64,000 bases of DNA, from positions 1 to 64,000 of the forward strand of contig JAPOYV010000010.1 of assembly GCA_026706385.1 (NCBI GenBank), in the 5' to 3' direction. Source of the stretch: Gammaproteobacteria bacterium (GTDB lineage Bacteria > Pseudomonadota > Gammaproteobacteria > Pseudomonadales > Azotimanducaceae). Positions 59,691 to 64,000 of this stretch are shown here, piece by piece. A program made the translations under genes and the position numbers. Numbering within the stretch: position 1 is the first letter of the stretch; every line of letters begins with the position of its first letter. A model generated the notes under the pieces. It was not told where the DNA came from and did not search any database. It saw only the letters and a list, made by a program, of their open reading frames with translations.

Positions 59691-60782
59691 TCAGACGTTG
59701 AAGCGAAAGTGGACCACGTCACCGTCCTGCACGGCGTAGTCCTTGCCTTCGAGGCGACGCTTGCCCGCTTCGCGCGCGCCGACCTCGCCACCGCAAGCGA
59801 TGTAGTCGTCGTAGCCGATGACTTCGGCGCGAATGAAGCCGCGCTCGAAGTCCGTGTGGATGACGCCCGCAGCTTGCGGCGCCAACGTGCCCACCGGCAC
59901 CGTCCATGCGCGGGCTTCCTTGGGACCCGCCGTGAAGTAGTGGTGCAGGCCAAGCAGCCGATAGCCCGCCCGCACCACGCGGTCGAGACCCGCCTCGGCC
60001 AAGCCGAGGTCGGCGAGGAACTCGGCGCGATCGGCGGAATCGAGTTCGCTGATCTCCGCCTCGATCTTGGCGCATACCGGCACCGCGACCGCGCCTTGCG
60101 CCGCCGCCAGGGTGACGACCTCGTCGAGCATGGGGTTGGCGTCGAAGCCGTCCTCGGCGACATTCGCGACGTACATCACCGGCTTCTGCGTGATGAAGTG
60201 ACAGTCCCGCAGCGCCGCCAACTCGTGGGCGGCCAATCCTTGCGCACGCACCGGTGTGCCCGCATCGAGCGCTTCCCGAACGCGGTCGAGGATCGCGACC
60301 AGCGCTTGTGCATCCTTGTCCCCCGCGTTGGCCACGCGCCGATGCCGGTCGTGAACGCGGTCCGCGGTTTCCAGGTCCGCAAGCGCGAGTTCCGTCTCGA
60401 TGACCTCGATGTCGTCGCGCGGCGACACCCGGCCCACAACGTGGACAACGTTGGCGTCGTTGAAACAGCGCACGACGTGGGCGATGGCATCCGCTTCCCG
60501 GATGTGGGCGAGGAACCGGTTGCCGAGGCCTTCCCCCTTGGACGCGCCAGCCACCAGGCCCGCGATGTCTACGAATTCCATCGCGCTCGGGACGACCCGT
60601 GCCGGATTGACGATTTCGGCGATCCTGTCGAGGCGCGGATCCGGGATCGGCACGACGCCGGTATTCGGCTCGATCGTGCAGAACGGAAAGTTCTCGGCTT
60701 CGATGCCGGCACGCGTCAGCGCGTTGAACAACGTCGACTTGCCAACGTTCGGAAGCCCGACGATGCCGCAGTGGAAACCCAT
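59691..60782 (-). CDS. ychF: redox-regulated ATPase YchF (Obg family)
   Basis: A ribosome-associated P-loop protein that prefers ATP. The 363-residue protein has [47 protein letters not shown] and a C-terminal TGS-type domain ([27 protein letters not shown]). Its ATG shares one base with the pth stop (TGATG), the normal pth-ychF coupling. Confidence 0.97.
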   Translation of the reverse strand: MGFHCGIVGLPNVGKSTLFNALTRAGIEAENFPFCTIEPNTGVVPIPDPRLDRIAEIVNPARVVPSAMEFVDIAGLVAGASKGEGLGNRFLAHIREADAIAHVVRCFNDANVVHVVGRVSPRDDIEVIETELALADLETADRVHDRHRRVANAGDKDAQALVAILDRVREALDAGTPVRAQGLAAHELAALRDCHFITQKPVMYVANVAEDGFDANPMLDEVVTLAAAQGAVAVPVCAKIEAEISELDSADRAEFLADLGLAEAGLDRVVRAGYRLLGLHHYFTAGPKEARAWTVPVGTLAPQAAGVIHTDFERGFIRAEVIGYDDYIACGGEVGAREAGKRRLEGKDYAVQDGDVVHFRFNV

Positions 60783-61372
60783 CAGAGACTCGGCCGCGGT
60801 GCGTGGAAGAGGTTCATCGCCCCGTCGATGTCGCCGTCGAGGACCAGATCGAGGACTTGGTCGTCGAGATCCGCGGACTCGGCCGCGGCGTCACGCTCCG
60901 CCTGCGGCATCGCAACGCCCGTGAGGTACGCCACCATGTTCTCGGCACTTCCCGGATGTCCCACCCCGATCCGCAACCGGGGGAATCCACGGTCATTGGC
61001 CAAGCCGGCGATGACGCTCTTCAGGCCGTTGTGCCCATTGTGGCCTCCGTCCTTCTTGAGCCGGCTCACGCCGACGGGGAACGCGACTTCGTCGTAGGCC
61101 ACGAGGACCTCCTGCGCGGTCATTCGGTAGAAACGCGCGACGGCTCCGACCGCCTCGCCGGAGAGATTCACGTAGGTCGTCGGCAACAGCAGTCGGACGT
61201 CCCGACCGAGGATGTCGCCGCGGCCCAACAGACCCTTGAACTTTCGATCGTCAGCCAGACGAATGCCGAACCGTTGGGCCAGTTCCAGGAGCCAGGCCGC
61301 GCCGACATTGTGGCGAGTCCGCGCATACCGTGTCCCCGGGTTGCCGAGGCCGGCGATCAGGCGAATGGCCAC
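60782..61372 (-). CDS. pth: peptidyl-tRNA hydrolase
   Basis: Releases tRNA from abortive peptidyl-tRNAs. The 196-residue protein has [22 protein letters not shown] with the catalytic His, [25 protein letters not shown] and [13 protein letters not shown]. It follows rplY by 24 bases. Confidence 0.97.
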   Translation of the reverse strand: MAIRLIAGLGNPGTRYARTRHNVGAAWLLELAQRFGIRLADDRKFKGLLGRGDILGRDVRLLLPTTYVNLSGEAVGAVARFYRMTAQEVLVAYDEVAFPVGVSRLKKDGGHNGHNGLKSVIAGLANDRGFPRLRIGVGHPGSAENMVAYLTGVAMPQAERDAAAESADLDDQVLDLVLDGDIDGAMNLFHAPRPSL

Positions 61373-61396
61373 GGCGGACGGACCGACGGAGGAGCG

Positions 61397-62056
61397 CTAC
61401 TCGCTGTCCGGTTCGACTTCCGCTTCGGGCTCTTGCTCTTCGTCGCCTTGGTCATCGTCCTCGCTCGGGCCGCCGCGCCGCGCCGTCACGCTGATGACCG
61501 GCATGTCGTGGTCGGCGCCGAGGCCCAAGGCGACGATGCTGACGCCTTCGGGCAACTCGAGATCGGACAGGTGCAAGGACTGCCCCACGTGCATGTCCGC
61601 GACGTCCACTTCGATGTACTCCGGCAAATGCCGCGGCAGACAGCTAACCTCGATCTCGATCAGGTTGTGCGCCAAGCGGCCACCGTCGAGTTTGACGCCC
61701 GCACACTGCTCTTCGTTGGCGAAGCGCAAGGGGACATTCATGTGCACCGGCAAGTCCTCCCGGACGCGCAGGAAGTCGACGTGTTGAACCCGCTCCGTGG
61801 CCGGGTGCCGCTGGACGTCCCGCAGCACGCACGCCTGGGTCACGTCCCCGACCTCGATGTTCAGTATCCGCGAGGAGAATGCCTCTTCCTGCATCGCCCT
61901 GGCGAGATCACGGGACGCGATGGACAACGCCACAGGGTCTCGACCACCGCCATAGAGGATGCCGGGGACCTTCTCGTCGAGACGGCGAAGGCGTCGACTC
62001 GCGCCTTTGCCCACCTGTTCGCGGAACTCCGCGCGGACGACGATTTGCTCTGCCAT
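61397..62056 (-). CDS. rplY: 50S ribosomal protein L25/general stress protein Ctc
   Basis: A 5S rRNA-binding protein of the long CTC type (219 aa): N-terminal L25 domain (VVRAEFREQVGKGASRRLRR, VPGILYGGG) and a C-terminal beta domain ending in an acidic tail. ATG 62056 is preferred because GGAG lies 9 bases upstream; ATG 62062 is too close to it. The order tRNA-Gln-rplY-pth-ychF matches Pseudomonas, but prs, which I expect just before rplY, is missing. Confidence 0.94.
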   Translation of the reverse strand: MAEQIVVRAEFREQVGKGASRRLRRLDEKVPGILYGGGRDPVALSIASRDLARAMQEEAFSSRILNIEVGDVTQACVLRDVQRHPATERVQHVDFLRVREDLPVHMNVPLRFANEEQCAGVKLDGGRLAHNLIEIEVSCLPRHLPEYIEVDVADMHVGQSLHLSDLELPEGVSIVALGLGADHDMPVISVTARRGGPSEDDDQGDEEQEPEAEVEPDSE

Positions 62057-62126
62057 GGTCATGTGCTCCACTCGCCACGGGGCAAGCAACCCCCCGCGAC
62101 GATGACATCTCATGCATTTCAAAAGC

Positions 62127-62201
62127 TGGCTGGGGCGGCAGGATTCGAACCTGCGCATGCCGGGATCAAAACCCGGTGCCTTACCGCTTGGCGACGCCCC
62201 A
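62127..62201 (-). tRNA. tRNA-Gln (TTG)
   Basis: A 75-base cloverleaf with encoded CCA. The anticodon loop TTTTGAT reads TTG on the stem CCGGG/CCCGG. The acceptor TGGGGCG/CGCCCCA with the weak T1-A72 pair and G73 are GlnRS identity elements. It lies 70 bases before rplY on the same strand. Confidence 0.95.
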
Positions 62202-62253
62202 ATTCGATGCGACGCGCATCGCGTCCAGCACGCTCTACCCAAAAGGGCGGCGT

Positions 62254-62282
62254 ATTCTGATTGGCGCGTGTCGGGCTGTCAA
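62254..62282 (-). promoter_or_regulatory. promoter of tRNA-Gln(-rplY-pth-ychF)
   Basis: On the minus strand TTGACA (62282-62277), a 17-base spacer and CAGAAT (62259-62254) are followed by a GC-rich discriminator. The -35 overlaps the stop codon of the small lipoprotein gene. The start would be near 62247, about 46 bases before the tRNA. Confidence 0.75.
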
Positions 62283-62530
62283 CGCGCGCCTTGCTCCGGC
62301 GACCGCCTGCCCGTGCGCTCCCCGGCTGAGGGCTCGAGCGCACTCGCCCGTTGCCGTTCGTACTCCTCGTACGTCGCCGGGAGAAGCTGCTCGCGACATC
62401 GTTCCCGCTCCGCCGCGCTGACCTTGAGGTCGCACTCCCTGACGTTCTCTCGATACACGGCGTCGTAGCGATCCTGTGCGGTACAGGCTGCGACGCTCGC
62501 GACCAGCACGCCGACCGAGGCCACTCGCAT
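62279..62530 (-). CDS. small lipoprotein with C-terminal EPSAGER element
   Basis: An 83-residue lipoprotein of unknown function. The signal peptide RVASVGVLVASVAAC has a lipobox with Cys at about 16. A charged helix follows (YDAVYRENVRECDLKVSAAE, RERCREQLL, YEEYERQR). The last 20 residues begin ALEPSAGERTGRR and come from a copy of the dispersed element, so the element supplies the C-terminus. The gene starts 10 bases after lolB and is probably cotranscribed with it. Confidence 0.75.
   Translation of the reverse strand: MRVASVGVLVASVAACTAQDRYDAVYRENVRECDLKVSAAERERCREQLLPATYEEYERQRASALEPSAGERTGRRSPEQGAR
62315..62335 (-). repeat. dispersed element head in the 3' end of the lipoprotein gene
   Basis: The minus strand matches the 21-base head found at 17.6 and 21.9 kb exactly (core CCCTCAGCCGGGGAGCGC). 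The hairpin tail seen elsewhere is not conserved after it, so this copy may be truncated or older. Confidence 0.85.
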
Positions 62531-62540
62531 GGCGCGCCAC

Positions 62541-63125
62541 TCAAGCAACCAACCACTCCTTGCAGACAATAACGATCCTGCGCTCACGCTGCACCGCGAC
62601 GACTCTCCCAGGGACCGGGCCGAGAGCGCTCTCGGCCCAGCGGGACACCTCGACGGTCCAGCCGAGCTGCTCGAAACGAGCCAAGGTGCCGTCGGCCGTT
62701 CGACGCTGCTCTGCGACCGTGCTCCGGGGATCGTAGCGGCCGCGCACCCAATGCGGCAACGCCGATATGGGCACCGACCAACCCAGTGCGGACGCCATGA
62801 ACGGCTCCGCGCTGATGCCGCTGGTCGTCGCCCCGCGCGCGTCTGTGACCGTGAGCCGCCCGGCATCGCCGCGCAGGTGTACACGGCCCTGTCCCAAAGG
62901 TCCCCAAAGCTCGATGTCGAAGGCCTCGCCCGTCTGAATCCAGTCGAACGACGCGCTGAAGGCATCGCCCGGACCGCGTACGGCGATCTTGCCACGCAGC
63001 CGGAACTCCGCGCCTGAGGCATCCTCGGGCAGTCTGGCAACCGTGCAGCCGGAGACCAAGACGCCGACCAACAACAAGGCGACGGCCACGCTCGGGCCGG
63101 CACGGCCTGTAGAATCGCGACCCAT
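62541..63125 (-). CDS. lolB: outer-membrane lipoprotein receptor LolB
   Basis: Receives lipoproteins from LolA and inserts them in the outer membrane. The 194-residue protein has a lipoprotein signal with lipobox VSGC (about Cys27), then [40 protein letters not shown] and WVRGRYDP, all LolB-like. ATG 63125 gives a good signal peptide; in-frame starts further upstream lie within prfA. Its start codon shares the CATG palindrome with the prfA start on the other strand. Confidence 0.93.
   Translation of the reverse strand: MGRDSTGRAGPSVAVALLLVGVLVSGCTVARLPEDASGAEFRLRGKIAVRGPGDAFSASFDWIQTGEAFDIELWGPLGQGRVHLRGDAGRLTVTDARGATTSGISAEPFMASALGWSVPISALPHWVRGRYDPRSTVAEQRRTADGTLARFEQLGWTVEVSRWAESALGPVPGRVVAVQRERRIVIVCKEWLVA
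63110..63115 (+). promoter_or_regulatory. -10-like TAGAAT just before prfA
   Basis: TAGAAT ends 8 bases before the prfA ATG and no ribosome site is visible in between. If used, the prfA message would be leaderless or nearly so. The -35 is weak. Confidence 0.3.
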
Positions 63126-64000
63126 GGCCCTGTCGACGTCCATTCTCGGCAAGCTTACCGACCTAACCGAGCGGCATGAAGAGTTGGCGGCCCTGCTCGC
63201 CGATCCGGAGGTGGTGACCGACCGGGACCGGTTCACCGCGCTGTCCCGCGAGTACGCCGAACTCGAGCCCGTCATCGCGGCCTACCAGGACTACCGCAGG
63301 GCCACCGCCGACCTCGACGACGCTTTGATCCTCGAAGCCGACGAGGACGAGGCGATCCGCGAATTGGCGCGCGAAGACGCGGCCAGTACGCGCAAGACCC
63401 TGGCCGCCGTCGAAACCACCGTCAAGACTTTGCTGATCCCGAGGGACCCGAACGACGAACGCAATATCTTCCTCGAGATCCGCGCCGGCACGGGCGGCGA
63501 CGAGGCCGCACTGTTCGCCGGCGACCTGTACCGGATGTACGTGCGCTACGCCGAGGACGCGGGCTGGCGCGTCGGCATCCTGAGCGACCGCGCCGGCGAG
63601 CACGGCGGCTTCAAGGAGATCATCGCCCGCATAGAAGGCCGCCGGGTGTACAGCCGCCTGAAGTTCGAGTCCGGCGCGCACCGCGTCCAGCGTGTTCCCG
63701 AGACCGAGTCGCAAGGCCGCATCCACACATCCGCCTGCACCGTCGCGGTGCTGCCCGAGCAGGACGCCATCGACGACGTGGACATCGACAAGGCGGATCT
63801 GCGGATCGATACGTTCCGCGCTTCGGGCGCCGGCGGCCAGCACGTCAACAAGACGGACTCGGCGGTGCGCCTGACCCATCTCCCCACGGGGATCGTGGTC
63901 GAATGCCAGGATGAGCGTTCCCAGTTGAAGAACCGGGCGCGTGCGATGCAGTTGATGCACGCCAAGCTGCTGGACGCCGCGCAGGCCCGGCAGACCGCCG
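63124..64000 (+). CDS. prfA: peptide chain release factor 1 (3' end beyond window)
   Basis: Releases the peptide at UAA and UAG. The first 292 residues are present: an N-terminal helical domain, [20 protein letters not shown], the codon-reading loop [14 protein letters not shown] (PxT motif as PET), and [17 protein letters not shown] with the GGQ that triggers hydrolysis. The gene runs off the right edge, so the last 60-70 residues are missing. It diverges from lolB with overlapping start codons. hemA, its usual upstream neighbour, is absent. Confidence 0.96.
   Translation, partial: MALSTSILGKLTDLTERHEELAALLADPEVVTDRDRFTALSREYAELEPVIAAYQDYRRATADLDDALILEADEDEAIRELAREDAASTRKTLAAVETTVKTLLIPRDPNDERNIFLEIRAGTGGDEAALFAGDLYRMYVRYAEDAGWRVGILSDRAGEHGGFKEIIARIEGRRVYSRLKFESGAHRVQRVPETESQGRIHTSACTVAVLPEQDAIDDVDIDKADLRIDTFRASGAGGQHVNKTDSAVRLTHLPTGIVVECQDERSQLKNRARAMQLMHAKLLDAAQARQTA

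Noticed and set aside
63750-63780. PET instead of PAT in the release factor 1 codon-reading loop as a specificity change
   Set aside because: The middle residue of PxT varies naturally in RF1, and PET occurs in other proteobacterial RF1 proteins, so no altered codon reading is implied.

Overview
This window is a stretch of a GC-rich gammaproteobacterial chromosome. The evidence is the partial 16S rRNA at the left edge, the housekeeping content, and three blocks whose gene order I recognise from Pseudomonas (from memory; a genome comparison would confirm it). The organism looks like an uncultivated or poorly described lineage rather than a model species. Nearly all of the window is coding. I see no insertion sequence, prophage, integrase or CRISPR array.

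Layout. 1-7290: the 5' half of a 16S gene with its rrn promoter and boxA leader, then tyrS, an M23 murein peptidase, anmK, erpA and a CLC transporter (Pseudomonas-like order rrn-tyrS-M23-anmK-erpA). 7480-9755: hemL and a PfkB/adenosine-type kinase. 9772-15742: a leftward catabolic operon of an FGGY kinase, an amidohydrolase, a SelA-like PLP enzyme and a tandem CaiB/BaiF CoA-transferase. 15748-28655: sfsA and an aminotransferase facing left, then rightward dksA, gluQ, a degenerate CbrB-like regulator, pcnB, a deoxynucleoside kinase, panB, panC, pgi, acs and a small membrane protein. 28692-37504: the leftward metY-rimP-nusA-infB-rbfA-truB-rpsO-pnp transcription/translation cluster.

37672-44803: a six-gene rightward operon of a LolA-like protein, three FtsX/LolC-type permeases, a LolD-type ATPase and a SPOR-domain outer-membrane barrel. 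It looks like a complete trans-envelope export system that I cannot assign to a named pathway. 44918-54373: a GPP34 protein, a Tyr-rich and Arg/Ser-rich lipoprotein, a YcaQ-type DNA glycosylase, gamma-glutamyltransferase, and an acnA-HAD-SRPBCC/PDZ operon. 54378-57520: a leftward operon of an ACMSD-like amidohydrolase, a DUF4019 lipoprotein, a Cys-less thiolase and a DUF35 protein. 57610-58560: a hicBA module whose HicB carries an extra N-terminal domain. 58587-64000: elongator tRNA-Met, DUF1801, a hypothetical gene, ychF-pth-rplY-tRNA-Gln, a small lipoprotein, lolB and the start of prfA. This last block resembles the Pseudomonas prfA-hemA-lolB-ispE-tRNA-Gln-prs-rplY-pth-ychF region with hemA, ispE and prs missing.

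The two signals most worth following are a dispersed GC-rich element (core CCCTCAGCCGGGGAGCGC plus a hairpin tail) found inside three different protein genes, apparently without breaking any of them, and the LolA/FtsX/OM-barrel operon. Other oddities include a sfsA gene with no canonical start codon, a CbrB homologue lacking GAFTGA and its phosphorylation residues, a variant HIGH motif in TyrS, and an initiator tRNA with a U1/U72 mismatch.
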